A DNA stretch of 64,000 nucleotides from CAVVEQ01 sp963828855 (GCA_963828855.1 CAWHGB010000002.1:372001-436000); one strand, 5' to 3'. Shown: positions 50,484 to 61,476, counted from the first letter of the stretch. The notes: a model not told the origin generated them from the sequence alone. Program-made: numbers and translations.

Positions 50484-53400
50484 GAGTGATTTTATTTTTA
50501 GAGGTTCATTATCCGTAATCGATCCGGACGTGGACGCATTGATTGGTTATGAAAAAGAACGCCAGCAACGAAAGTTGATCATGATTCCCTCCGAAAGCCA
50601 GGCTCCGGAAGCCATCCTGGAAGCGATGGGATCTGTTTTCCAAAATATATACGCGGAAGGGTACCCGGATGAGGAAACCCGTTGGATGGAGGAATCAGAT
50701 ATCCTCAATTACACCGCCAGATTGAATCATTACCGGCGGTATGCAGATCCACGCTATTACAAGGGCGTCGAATATGCCGATATCGTGGAATCCCTGGCCC
50801 GCAGGCGCTGTACGGAAGCCTTCGCAACCGAAGCCTTCCCCGCTAATAGCATTTTTGCCAATGTTCAGCCCCTCTCCGGCGCACCCGCTAATAACGCGAT
50901 CTACACCGCCCTGATCAATCCTGGCGATACCATATTGGGAATGAACCTGCTTCATGGTGGGCATCTCTCACATGGCTCTTCGGTCAACCGCTCGGGGAAG
51001 TTGTTTAAGGTAGATCCATTACAATGTTGACCCCGCCACCGAACTTATAGATTATGACGCTGTGGAGAAATTAGCCAGGGATAATTCCCCGAAGATCATC
51101 ATAGCGGGCTATTCCTCCTATTCCTGGGTGCCCGATTATGCCAGGTTCCGGCAAATTGCCGATTCAGTGGGAGCCATCCTGCTGGCGGATATTTCCCATA
51201 TCGCCGGGATGACCGCCGCCGGGGTGATCCCCTCCCCTGTCGGGCATGCACAGGTGATCTCCTTTACGACCCATAAAACTCTTTGCGGTCCACGTGGAGC
51301 ATGCATCCTGACCACCGATGCCGCCCTGGCAAAAAAGATCGACCGGGCGGTCTTCCCAGGTGAGCAGGGCGGACCCCACGTGCATGTTTTCGCTGCGTTA
51401 GCCACATCCTTCAAATTGGCACGCACAGAGCAATTCTGTAATCTGCAGCGTCAGATTCTAAAAAACTGCAAGGTACTCACCGACCGGCTTGAGGAACGCG
51501 GGCTGCGGATTCCCTTCGGGGGAACGAATACCCACCTCACCAATGTCGACTGTAAAACCGTGATCGGCAGCGATGGCACTCCGCTTTCCGGGGATATGGC
51601 TGCACGGGTCCTGGATCTCGCCGGCGTCGTCTGCAACCGTAACACCATCCCGGGCGATAAGACCGCGCTTTTCTCTTCGGGGATTCGCTTGGGTACTCCC
51701 TGGATCACCCAGCGAGGGTTCAAGGAAACAGAAGTGACCCAGATCGCGGATATCATCGCAGATGTGCTTCAAGGCCTCAAACCTTACACCATTGAAACCC
51801 GCCAGGGACCCGCCGTGCGCGCCAAGATTGAGTTTGAGCTTCTTGAAGAGGCAAGATCCAGGGTGGATACTCTTATTCATAAGATCTGTGGGGAAACAGG
51901 ATCGAATATCTTTACTTACCCGCATCAATTCTCCCTTCAGGATAAATTTTCAGGAAAAAACGGAAAAGTAGCCTTCAATCTTTCTGGCAAAGGTCTTCAA
52001 CAGTTCCTCAATTATGTTTTCGAGGAGGATATCGAGCTGCTCACTCCTGGACAAGCTCATAAGTCATCGCTCTGGACGCCCAGCCGTGAAATTGAATGCC
52101 GCCTGGCTTGCCTATCTCCAGCCCTCTATCAGGTTACTTTCGCGGAGCCAGATGCATCTCTAGCGGTCACCTGGCTTCGGGATCTCTCCGACGGTTACAC
52201 CGCCTTCGATGAGGATATCACCCGCAGGTTGCCCGGACCGATCAGCGTGGTGGAAGCCTCCCCCGCCCCTGCGGAGGAAATCGAATTTGAAAAATCAACC
52301 AGTGTGAAACCATTCTTTATCGGACAAAAATTCCACCAATCGCAATCGTTGCCGGAATTTATCTGGTCACCTGCCGGGGAACCCGAGAATAAAAGGACAC
52401 CGCTCTATGAAACCCATGTCAAAATGGGTGCCAGGATGGTGCCCTTTGCCGGGTGGGAGATGCCGGTTTGGTACACCTCGGTCGTTGAAGAGCACCTGGC
52501 TACCCGCCAGGCAGCCGGTTTGTTCGATGTCTCCCACATGGGGGTGTTCCAGGCGGAGGGTCCCTGGGCAGGTATATTCCTGGATGGCGTCTGCGGAAAT
52601 GACATCCTCGCTCTCCAGGTGGGTGAATCCTGTTACACCCATTTCCTGACACCTCAGGCAGCCGTTATCGATGATTGCCTGGTCTATCGCCGCGGGGAGG
52701 AGAAATACCTTGTTGTGGTGAATGCCTCCAATAACGATAAGGACTGGGCATGGTTGACCGCTATTCAAGCAGGAAAGTGCAGTGTTGATAAAGATAACCC
52801 TGCTGCCAGGGTTTTTGGTAGAAATGTTGTCCTTCGAAACCTTCGTGACCCCAAAGAGAGCGATGAAATGCGTGTGGATATCGCCCTGCAGGGTCCTAAA
52901 TCCCGCGAGATCCTCCTTGCATTGGGATGCACGCCTGGTGATCGCAAAAAGATTATGAATCTAAAACGCACCGAGCTATGTGAAGCAGTTGTGGGTGGAT
53001 TCGACCTTGTGGTATCCCGCACTGGATACACTGGCGAGAAAATGGCTTTCGAATTGTTCATTCACCCCGGTAAAGCGACCTCTTTATGGCAGGCGCTGAT
53101 CGCTGTGGGTACCCCCCTCGGTTTGAAGCCCTGCGGATTAGGCGCGCGTGATTCTCTCCGCACTGAAGCCGGTTTACCCCTTTATGGGCATGAATTCACC
53201 GAAGATGGTTCGCTCGGAGTAGCTGAGGGAGGTTTTGGAACGTATATAAAAACCTATAAGCCCTGGTTCATCGGCCGCAAAGCGTTCATCGAGAAGGAAG
53301 CCCAACGCGGAAAAGTTGTCTCCCGCTTCCGCTTCACCGAAAAAGCTGTGCGTATGGCACACAACGGCGACCCGGTGCTGGATCAAAAAGGCCGGGTGAT

Positions 53401-53611
53401 CGGTAGCGTGACGAGCTGCGCGATTGATTCAGAAGGGTATCTCACCGGTCAGGCGTTTATCGAAAACAAAGCTGCGATTGAGGGCACACCAATCTCGATC
53501 TTTCAGAGTGCATCTAAATCATCGCTGCCTGCCCCTGCGGACCTCAAGCCGGGAGATAGATTCGCCTTACCCACTCCGGCATTGATCGTCTCCCGTTTTC
53601 CGAAACTATAA
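50482..53611 (+). CDS. glyA-gcvT: Serine hydroxymethyltransferase-aminomethyltransferase (GlyA-GcvT) fusion (frameshifted)
   Basis: GGGAGG precedes the ATG at 50482. One extra base near 51015 breaks the frame; corrected, the protein is ~1042 residues. Residues ~1-470 are GlyA: RKLIMIPSESQAPEA, GYPDEETRWM, NVQPLSGAPANNAIY, LLHGGHLSHG, and PLP-lysine segment SFTTHKTLCGPRGA (Cys where Arg is usual). Residues ~470-640 form an extra domain I do not recognise. Residues ~640-1042 are GcvT: TPLYETHVKMGARMVPFAGW, GLFDVSHMG, SRTGYTGE, GLGARDSLRTEAGLPLYGHE and IGSVTSCA. The fusion joins the folate enzyme that interconverts serine and glycine with the folate-loading step of glycine cleavage. Confidence 0.93.
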
Positions 53612-53659
53612 CTCAATCGATTTTTTATGTCAGCACTCAAATCCGAATAAGGAGAATCC

Positions 53660-54877
53660 ATGCAGACCCAATGGGATCACAGGTATGCACAACGCACGCA
53701 GCGGATGAAAAGCTCCACCATCCGAGAATTGCTGAAAATGACTGAACAGGCAGATTTAATCTCCTTCGCAGGCGGTCTCCCCGCTCCGGACGTATTCCCC
53801 GTCAATGAATTTAAAGAAGCCTGCAATAATGTTTTGGATAATTCCAGTACCCTCGCCCTCCAATACGGGGCAACCGAGGGATTTTGGCCTCTGCGTGAAA
53901 TGATCACCCGACATACCCAGCGGTATAGCATCCAGATCACACCCGAAAATGTGATGATCACATCGGGATCCCAACAAGCCCTGGACCTTATCGGTAAGAT
54001 CTTCATCAATCGTGGTGACCGCGTCCTGGTGGAATCCCCCACCTATCTTGGCGCACTTCAAGCCTGGAATGCCTATGGCGCGGAGTATATCGCCATCCCC
54101 TCGGATGAGAACGGAATGATCACCGACGAGCTTGATAAAGCCCTGCGCTGCGGACCGAAATTTATTTACGTTCTTCCGAATTTTCAGAACCCCACCGGGG
54201 TGACCATGTCGCTCGAACGCCGGAAGAAACTGGTTGAGCTTGCAGAACGGTACGGTGTTCCCATCATCGAAGATGACCCTTACGGTCAATTGCGTTTCGA
54301 GGGAGAACACCTACCCGCGGTCGAGGTATTGGATAGTCGTATTCGGGCTGCCAATGGTTGGTACAGCGGAAATGTGATCTATCTCTCCACATTCTCCAAA
54401 TTGCTGGCTCCCGGGCTCAGGCTCGCCTGGGTGATCGCTCCTCCCGAAGTGATTATTAAATTAGTACAGGCCAAACAGGGTGCTGACCTGCACACTTCCA
54501 CATTTAACCAGATGATCGCCTACGAAGTAGCCCATAAGGGTTTTTTGGATAAGCACGTTATTACCATTCGCCAGGTTTACCAGGAACGCCGGGATGTGAT
54601 GCTGGATGCCCTTGCTGAACATATGCCGGATGGTGTCCACTGGACCCGTCCCCAGGGAGGATTATTCCTTTGGGCGACTCTGCCGGAAAATATTGATACC
54701 ACGGAGCTGTTGTTGGAGGCTGTTAAAGAAAAAGTCGCTTTCGTCCCGGGTGGATCCTTTCATCCCTGCGGCGGTGGGACCAACACAATGCGCCTGAATT
54801 TCTCCTACTCCAAGCCGGAGTTGATAAATGAGGGTATCGCCCGTCTGGGAAAGGTGATCAAGAAGAACCTCAATTGA
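53660..54877 (+). CDS. PLP-dependent aminotransferase (2-aminoadipate/aromatic, LysN-ARO8 type)
   Basis: This intact 405-residue protein has AAGGAG before the ATG. Fold type I motifs are ISFAGGLPAPDVFP, LQYGATEGFWPLREMI, ITSGSQQALDLIGK, ESPTYLGALQAW, FQNPTGVTMSLERR, IEDDPYGQLRFEGE and PLP-lysine STFSKLLAPGLRLAW, ending in QGGLFLWATLP and RLNFSYS. This is the MocR-like aminotransferase family without an HTH domain; members act on 2-aminoadipate, leucine or aromatic amino acids. The exact substrate is not decided by the sequence. It follows the GlyA-GcvT gene by 48 bases. Confidence 0.92.
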   Translation: MQTQWDHRYAQRTQRMKSSTIRELLKMTEQADLISFAGGLPAPDVFPVNEFKEACNNVLDNSSTLALQYGATEGFWPLREMITRHTQRYSIQITPENVMITSGSQQALDLIGKIFINRGDRVLVESPTYLGALQAWNAYGAEYIAIPSDENGMITDELDKALRCGPKFIYVLPNFQNPTGVTMSLERRKKLVELAERYGVPIIEDDPYGQLRFEGEHLPAVEVLDSRIRAANGWYSGNVIYLSTFSKLLAPGLRLAWVIAPPEVIIKLVQAKQGADLHTSTFNQMIAYEVAHKGFLDKHVITIRQVYQERRDVMLDALAEHMPDGVHWTRPQGGLFLWATLPENIDTTELLLEAVKEKVAFVPGGSFHPCGGGTNTMRLNFSYSKPELINEGIARLGKVIKKNLN

Positions 54878-54924
54878 GTTGTTCGTTGAATACAGGTTGA
54901 GGGAATAATAAGATTCTTGAATAA

Positions 54925-56653
54925 TTACAAATACCGCGATTCCTGCCAACCCTTGAAATCCCCGAGGATCGATCCTCCGACGAATTCCCGCAGGATCGAG
55001 TTATCGGGAATAATCTCCGCTCCCACCGGCAGGAACCAATCCAGCAAAGCGAGCAGCCGCTTGGCTTCGATATATTCATTCGTTCCGAAGGGAACCTGGC
55101 GCAGGAGTGGTTCCACAAGTAATTTAAGTGCGGAAAGTTCATAAACCAGGGCGGAATTGAAGAGGTTATCTGCGTTTTCCTGGTAAGGAAAAATATTATG
55201 TTTTTCCCCGCGCTGCACCGAATCCCAGCGTGCGATGGTCTGTTGGGCTCCGTAACCGCGCGTAGTGGCATCCCGGACAATACGGCGGAGGAGACGTGTG
55301 TCAGTTGTGGAGATGCGGTTGTGTCGATCCAGGTTAAGCTGGGTCAGGCAGGAGACATATACCCGGTGGGTGCTCTGCGGGTCGATACCCGGCAACAACG
55401 CAGGATTCAACCCGTGGATTCCTTCCAAAATGATGATCTGATCTTTTTTTAATGAAATAACTTCCCCTTCCTCGCTGCGACCTTCCTTAAAATTGTAATG
55501 GGGTAATTGCACTTTTTCACCCAAGGTCAATTTTTCCAGGTCGCGTCCAAGCCTTGAAGTATTAACCGCACCGAGAGACTCAAAATCCTTTTGCCCATCC
55601 TGATCGAGGGGGGTAATATCCCGGTCGATGAAATAATTATCCATTTCAAGCGCGTAAGGGGAAAAGCCCAACGCCAGGATCTGGATGGCAAGTCGTCTGG
55701 AGAAGGTGGTTTTTCCGGATGAGGACGGTCCTGAGATCAGGATGATCCGTACTTTTTCGGATTTTTCTGCGATTTCTTCTGCGATAGCGGTGATATTCTG
55801 ATCATGCAATGCTTCGGATACCAGGATGACTTCCTGGGTGCGACCCTCGTGGATTGCATCGTTCAATGAACCAACGCTTTCGATGCCCAGCCTTTCCAGC
55901 CAGTTGCCGTATTGACGAAAGGTAGCCAAAAGTTTCGGGTAGCTCGGCATGGGCAACAAGCGATCCGGAGCCTGCCGTCTGGGAAAGCGTAAGACGTATC
56001 CATCCCCCATTTTGGAAATACTGAACCAGCGGACATACCCGGTCGAGGGGAGCATATATCCATGATGATAATCAAAATGATTCCCCAGCCGGTAAAGAAC
56101 CAGGAATTCTTTTTGACGGTATTTGAGGAGGCGGACTTTTTCGTTTTGCCCGGATTTTTGGAAATATTCGATCGCCTCCTTGAGGGGAATAACCTTTCTT
56201 TCATAGGGCAGATCCTGCTGAACCATTTCCTGCATGCGTTCTTCCAGCGCGGTTAAGTTCCGCCTCCGTCAGGTGGTCCCGCCCGGTCACCTCGCAGTAA
56301 AACCCTCCGGAGGAAACAGAATGATCCACAGTCAGGATGGCATTCGGGAAGAGTTCATCGAATGCAGCTTCGAGAAGAAATGTGACCGAACGGCGGTAGA
56401 TGCGCGCGCCGTCCTCATCGGACATGGTCACCGGGCGAACATGGCTATCCATCTCGATCGGGTAGGTTAATTCCCGCAGTTCGCTATTAACAACAGCGCC
56501 CATGACAGGGGGGTTATCGAATTCAGGCAATACCTTTAGAAATAACCCGACCGGTGTTCCCCGGATCCCGGAATAGACCCTCCCATCCGGAAGATGAATT
56601 TCCACTGATTTTCGTGGTTTGGTTTTTTGTATTTCGGCTTTTTGGGTGAACAT
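54925..56653 (-). CDS. Nucleoside (uridine-like) kinase with ThrRS-like N-terminal domains (frameshifted)
   Basis: The ~575-residue protein starts MFTQKAEIQKTKPRKSVEIH. The first ~80 residues resemble a TGS domain (VEIHLPDGRVYSGIRGTPVG). The next ~100 match the second N-terminal domain of threonyl-tRNA synthetase (YRRSVTFLLEAAFDELFPNA, then TVDHSVSSGGFYCEV). One break near 56250 joins it to the second half, which has a kinase P-loop ISGPSSSGKTTFSRRLAIQI, EMDNYFIDRD, and IILEGIHGLNPALLP (Walker B region). This architecture is known in a group of bacterial nucleoside kinases such as the Thermotoga TM0751 type. It is convergent with the aminotransferase. Confidence 0.88.
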
Positions 56654-56732
56654 GATTTTTACGATTCTAAAGGAGAAGTAACTTACTATATATTAAATGT
56701 GATTATATTGGAATTCAAATGATAAAAGTTGG

Positions 56733-57932
56733 TTATTTGTTGTTAGCGCTATTCATGGCATTACAGGCTCCCGTGATCGCTGTGGAGGGATCAATATTAT
56801 TTACCAGGATATCCACCCACATTTTATTAAAGGGAGTCCAGAAATTCGAGAATTCGATCTCCTGAGGTCGCACTGTGGCATTGCTATCTGCTGTGACAAA
56901 TTCCTGGATTATCGGATCATGAACTTTGACATCCGCCCTTACCGGTATATGGTCCGCGTACTCCATAAATAATGACTGAGATTCCTGATCGACCAGGAAT
57001 AACCCTAATTCGATCGCTCTCATTTTGTTTATTGTGTTCGGGTTAATATAGATACCTTCCATCTCGAATAACGGTGAGGATGATTCAAGTCCGGAAGGAA
57101 GCGATACAATCCCAAGTCGATCACCCAGGTCTTCACGGTACATCTCCAATGCCCAGGGTCCATTTACCATAAATGCCGTTTGGCCCATGCGAAAAGGGGT
57201 TTCGGTTTCGGTAAAATTATCAGAAAAAACAACCCCCGCGTCCTTCATCGCCAACAGGAAATTCGCAGCCTCGAGCCAACCACCCTGATCTGCCACACAC
57301 AATCCAGATTCATCCAGCAATTTCCCGCCAAAGGCTCCCGGCCATCCAAAAAGGTGAAATGCACTAAGGTGCATGGTCATTTTGGAACCGTTTACTACCA
57401 AAGCCAGGAGATCATCAGTTGTTCGGGGCGGATCATCTACCAGGTCCCGGTTGAAATAAAGAACGTCAGTTTGAGAGGACAACGGTAATCCATAAATTAT
57501 TTCATTGATCGTCATGCCGCTTATCGCTTGTCGGGTGAAGGATCCGAGTTTCCCCTCTGTTTCCTCACTTATATCTGCGACCAGGCCGGAACGCACCATA
57601 TTGCCGAGATTGTCATTCCGCCTGATGAGTAAATCCGGGCCTTTCCCTGCCTCTACTTCGGTTTTGTATTTTTGATCGATACTATCATAAGAAATTGTCT
57701 CGGATACTATTTCCCAACCAGGGTGCTGATTTTTAAAGTTCTGAACCAGGGTGGAAAAAATGGTTTCATCTAATGTACCCATTTCATAGGAATTCCAAAC
57801 AAGAAGTTTCCCTGGAATTTGTGGGGATTCGGACTTGCACCCCAAAAGGGTTGCGGTGATCATAAAATACAAAAGAATTTTTTGAGTTTTCAACGGAAAT
57901 CTACACCAGGTCTTCAAGGTATTCTTGACCAA
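56733..57932 (-). CDS. Sugar ABC transporter substrate-binding lipoprotein (second in operon)
   Basis: The intact 399-residue protein has a lipoprotein signal ending ITATLLGCKSES. The mature part follows the MalE/extracellular solute-binding family 1 fold: KLLVWNSYEMGTLDETIF, GPDLLIRRNDNLGNMVRSGL, IYGLPLSSQTDVLYFNRDL, MGQTAFMVNGPWALEMY and SLFMEYADHIPVRADV. It lies after the MalG-like permease gene by about 80 bases on the same strand. A second binding protein in one operon suggests an alternative substrate or a later duplication; it is not a close copy of the first (59782). Confidence 0.88.
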   Translation of the reverse strand: MVKNTLKTWCRFPLKTQKILLYFMITATLLGCKSESPQIPGKLLVWNSYEMGTLDETIFSTLVQNFKNQHPGWEIVSETISYDSIDQKYKTEVEAGKGPDLLIRRNDNLGNMVRSGLVADISEETEGKLGSFTRQAISGMTINEIIYGLPLSSQTDVLYFNRDLVDDPPRTTDDLLALVVNGSKMTMHLSAFHLFGWPGAFGGKLLDESGLCVADQGGWLEAANFLLAMKDAGVVFSDNFTETETPFRMGQTAFMVNGPWALEMYREDLGDRLGIVSLPSGLESSSPLFEMEGIYINPNTINKMRAIELGLFLVDQESQSLFMEYADHIPVRADVKVHDPIIQEFVTADSNATVRPQEIEFSNFWTPFNKMWVDILVNNIDPSTAITGACNAMNSANNK

Positions 57933-58011
57933 AGTATAAACAATAATTAACCAATCCTTACTCAGATTTCTGGAAAGGCCTTGGGTGATTAATAATACGC
58001 GAGAAAACAGG

Positions 58012-58848
58012 TTACCCTTTTACCGCCCCAGCAGCCACACCTTTGATAATATGCTTTTGGGAAGTCAGGTAGAAAATCACTATTGGAATGATCGCAAGTA
58101 CTAAGAGGGCCATCATTGCGCCCATATCCTTGCTGCCATATCCACCCTGTAAATACTGAACTGCAATTGGGATCGTCTTGTAGTTGGTTCCAATTGTAAG
58201 ATAGGGTAGGAGGTAATCATTCCAGATCCACATGGTATTTAGAATTGCTACTGTGATCGCAATAGGCCGAAGGATTGGGAAAACAATCAAAAAGAATGTC
58301 TGAATTGGGTTACATCCATCTATCGTTGCAGCTTCTTCAATTTCATGAGGGATTGTTTTTATAAAACCGCTAAAAATGAATACTGATAAACCTGCACCAA
58401 ATCCCAGGTACAAGACAATTATCCCGATAGGATTATCGAGATGAAGAATGTTAGCCATTTTCGACATTGTGAACATGACCATCTGGAAGGGAACGATCAT
58501 GGAGAACACAAGAATGTAGTAAATAGCAGTGCTTAATTTTGATTTTACGCGGGTTATGCACCATGCTGTCATCGAGGTAAAAAGTACAATTGCGCCTACC
58601 GAAAAAACAGTAATAAACAATGAGTACCCCAGGGCTGGAATGAAACCCGTTTTTACGATCCCTGAAGTGTAGTTTTGTAAACCGACAAATGTTTGGGCGT
58701 TTGGTAAGGCAAAGGGTGTGTCGGAAATGAAGAATCTGCCTTTAAAGGAGTTCATCAAAACAATAAAAATTGGGGAGAGGAAAAGGATTGCCAGAATCAA
58801 TACAAGCATATAAACGATATTATTCTTCGCGCGATTTTTAGTATTCAT
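58012..58848 (-). CDS. Sugar ABC transporter permease (MalG type)
   Basis: The intact 278-residue protein has six predicted helices, the N-terminal region IVYMLVLILAILFLSPIFIV, and the cytoplasmic EAA loop HEIEEAATIDGCNPIQTFFL. It ends in a basic/Gly tail (QKHIIKGVAAGAVKG) typical of MalG. Its ATG shares a base with the stop of the MalF-like gene (TGATG). No ATPase gene is in the operon, so a shared MsmX/MalK-like ATPase elsewhere is likely. Confidence 0.95.
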   Translation of the reverse strand: MNTKNRAKNNIVYMLVLILAILFLSPIFIVLMNSFKGRFFISDTPFALPNAQTFVGLQNYTSGIVKTGFIPALGYSLFITVFSVGAIVLFTSMTAWCITRVKSKLSTAIYYILVFSMIVPFQMVMFTMSKMANILHLDNPIGIIVLYLGFGAGLSVFIFSGFIKTIPHEIEEAATIDGCNPIQTFFLIVFPILRPIAITVAILNTMWIWNDYLLPYLTIGTNYKTIPIAVQYLQGGYGSKDMGAMMALLVLAIIPIVIFYLTSQKHIIKGVAAGAVKG

Positions 58849-59695
58849 CAGCTCTCCAATTCACTTTTTCGGGAGAATCTTAATTGCAGAAGAACGATCA
58901 CAGATACAAAAAGGAAGAAATATGAACGCCTTCGCTTGCCCTATACCTTCGTAGCCATTTCGACCATAAAAGGTATGTGTAAATATCCAGCGCGAGCATG
59001 GAAGACGCTCTTCCGGGAGCCCCGGCAGTAAGAGAAAGGTTTTGATCAAAGAGTTTGAATGAATTTGCTAATGTGAGAAAAGTACAGATCGTTATAGCAG
59101 GCATTACCAGAGGGAATGTTATATTTTTTAGGGTTTGCCACGCACTCGCGCCATCGATTTTAGCAGCTTCGATTATCTCGGTGGGAATGGCAAGGATTCC
59201 CGCAATATAAATAATCATCATGTAACCAACCATCTGCCAATTCATCAAAACCACCAATCCCCAAAAACCATACTCAGCGCTATAGGTAATATCCACCCCA
59301 AAATTAATGAGAATCCCGTTGATGATCAACAACCAGATATAACCAAGAACAATACCCCCAATTAGATTCGGCATGAAAAACACCGTTCTAAATCCATTTT
59401 CACCCCGCATTTTTCTGGTGAGTAATAGCGCGAGCCCAAATGCGAGGATGTTTATCAATACAACAGATACGATGGCAAATTTCACAGTGAATATCGTGGC
59501 GTTCAAAAAGTTATTATCTTCCGAAAATGCACGAACATAATTGCTTACCCCCGCCCATTTCGAATTGGTCACTGTTGTGAAGGTGGTAAAGGAAAGATAA
59601 ATTCCCAAAATGAAAGGGATAAAGAATGCAACCACAAATGCAATAAGCGTGGGCAGAGTAAAAAATGCATAGTATCTCTTAGGCATTTTCTGCAT
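58848..59695 (-). CDS. Sugar ABC transporter permease (MalF type; frameshifted C-terminus)
   Basis: The ~282-residue protein starts MQKMPKRYYAFFTLPTLIAF. It has six helices and the EAA loop PTEIIEAAKIDGASAWQTLK, then LTLANSFKLFDQNLSLTAGA. Near 58985 and 58925 the frame changes; corrected, the end reads YGRNGYEGIGQAKAFIFF, then VSVIVLLQLRFSRKSELES, the normal MalF ending. It forms the membrane channel with the MalG-like protein. Confidence 0.93.
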
Positions 59696-59726
59696 GGAAA
59701 TTCCTCCTACCCGATATATTTATAAG

Positions 59727-59758
59727 TTTACCCCGCATTCAAGGGAATGCGGGGTAAA
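59727..59758 (-). repeat. Intercistronic hairpin between binding-protein and permease genes
   Basis: A perfect 14-bp stem (59727-59740 with 59745-59758, arms TTTACCCCGCATTC and GAATGCGGGGTAAA) has a 4-base loop, 23 bases after the binding-protein stop. It probably protects the upstream mRNA or ends part of the transcripts, so that the binding protein is made in excess. Confidence 0.75.
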
Positions 59759-59781
59759 TTATCTATTTCACAAGGCTGGAG

Positions 59782-61183
59782 TTATTTCCCGTACTCCGAA
59801 GCCCACTCGGTTACGACCAGCGTCTTAACATCATCCCAGGTCATATTGCCCTGGGCGTATTTCAAAAGGGCAGCACCGAAATCATTCTTGAAGGTCTGGT
59901 TGGGGAATTTCACAAAATCCCAAACAACATTGAATAAATTTGTGTTGCTGACATATCGGATGACTTCTTTTGCCAGCGGATCAGTCGGTTTTTCATCCTC
60001 GGTAAATGTATCAAACGGGGCGATAAACTTCAGATCATTGGTAACAAATTTCTTCCCAGTCGGGCTGCTATATAGCCAGTAAATGAAATCGGCGGCTAGT
60101 TTTTGTTTTTCCGGGGAGGCCTGCTTGTTGATCGCGAAGAAGTTCTCGGTACCAACATTGATCGATTGTTTTTCCTCACCGGGCATGCCAGTGTAGATTG
60201 GCAGGAATTTTACATCTTCCGGTTTCACCGTATTGCCCTGAACACCGGTGATTTGACCCCAAGCCCAGTTGCCATTTTGGACCATGGCGCACTGCCCAAG
60301 AGCGAACTCTGCCATGGAATCATCCACACTCTTACTTCCCAAGCAGCTTAGGTGACGTGGTTGAGTTATTGATGTACAGGTCAAAAATGTTCTTGTAATT
60401 ATCGGAGTATTGGAATTGGAAATTCTTGGTAGCATCACTGGCGAGGTCGATATTATTATCCCGCCATTCGTAGAAAACCGGGACATCCATCAAGTGGGTC
60501 TGCCATCGCCAGTCCTCACCGGGTTTAAGGGATGTTGAACAAAACACACCCTTGATCCCTAATGCATCTTTATTGGCAGTCATATCTTCAACAACTGCTT
60601 TGAGGGTGGCGAAATTATTGATCTCTTCCAAAGATTTTACCTTGGCGCCATCCATCGCAAAGTATTTGTCGAATATGGCTTTATTCAGGATGATCCCATA
60701 ACCTTCCACGACATAGGGGATTCCATAAACGCCACCATTGTCTGTAACAGCCAGGTTTTTATCGGCGAGATGTTTATAGAGATCAGTATCCTTCAAGTCA
60801 GCTGTGTAATCTTTCCAGGCCTGGTACCCGATTGGGCCATTGATCTGGAATAACACCGGAGGATCTGACTTGGCGATTTCTGATTTTAAGGTTTGTTCGT
60901 AAGTCCCAGCTGCGGCAGTGACAACATTTAACGTATTTCCGGTTTCAGCCTTATACGCTTCAGCAATCTTTCCATAAACTTCGGCAACTTCCGGTTTGAA
61001 GTTCAGGTAGTACAGTTCCTGTCCTCCAGCTGGTGCGGCAGGCGCAGCCGGGGCTTCAGTCGCCTCTGGCGCAGCCGGCGCGGCCGGGGCTTCAGTCGCA
61101 GGTGCAGCGGGTGCGGCACAAGCAGCCAATATAAAGGCTGCAATCATTAGAATACTTATTACAGGTAACAACTTCTTTTGCAT
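59782..61183 (-). CDS. Sugar ABC transporter substrate-binding lipoprotein (frameshifted)
   Basis: The ~466-residue protein starts MQKKLLPVISILMIAAFILA with lipobox LAAC, followed by a low-complexity Ala/Pro/Thr/Glu tether. The mature domain is extracellular solute-binding family 1: EVAEVYGKIAEAYKAETGN, PPVLFQINGPIGYQAWKDY, VYGIPYVVEGYGIILNKAIF, FALGQCAMVQNGNWAWGQI and FIYWLYSSPTGKKFV. One break lies near 60345. It is the first gene of the importer operon, with a repeat-bearing promoter upstream. The sugar bound is unknown. Confidence 0.93.
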
Positions 61184-61220
61184 TTCTGTTTCTCCTTGAG
61201 GATTTTCCTAATCAACTAAC

Positions 61221-61404
61221 GCAATGTAATCACGATGAATTTGAATATAAAATCTTTCTAGTTGACCACCTCCAACTTCTCCCCCAAAATATTGTTTGGA
61301 AAAATACTGGAACTTCGTAATGTAACACGAAAATCCAAGCATGATGTATGTCATAAATATATTATAACAAATGTAACATGTTTTTTCCACTTTTGATATG
61401 TGAG
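61221..61404 (-). promoter_or_regulatory. Promoter of the sugar importer with repeated ATGTAAC-like sites
   Basis: On the minus strand TATAAT lies at 61367-61362 with TGGAAA 17 bases upstream (about 61390-61385). A short motif recurs: CAAATGTAACATG (61368-61380, in the spacer), GTAATGTAACACG (61317-61329) and GCAATGTAATCACG (61221-61234), read here on the plus strand. The first two are 51 bases apart, about five DNA turns. They are candidate operators for an unknown sugar regulator. The leader is over 150 bases. Confidence 0.45.
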
Positions 61405-61463
61405 TTGGATAAGGATTCGATTATTATTTTCGTAATTTGTAAGATTTTCAAAATTTAGCAAGC

Positions 61464-61469
61464 TATAAT
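61464..61469 (+). promoter_or_regulatory. -10 box abutting the lipoate-ligase-family start
   Basis: TATAAT ends 7 bases before the ATG at 61477, there is no ribosome site, and transcription would begin at or next to the ATG (leaderless). No convincing -35 box is present. Confidence 0.45.
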
Positions 61470-61476
61470 TTGTTCA

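Noticed and set aside
51000..51030. Programmed frameshifting in the GlyA-GcvT gene
   Set aside because: There is no slippery heptamer or downstream structure, and a single extra G explains the break as simply as those elsewhere.
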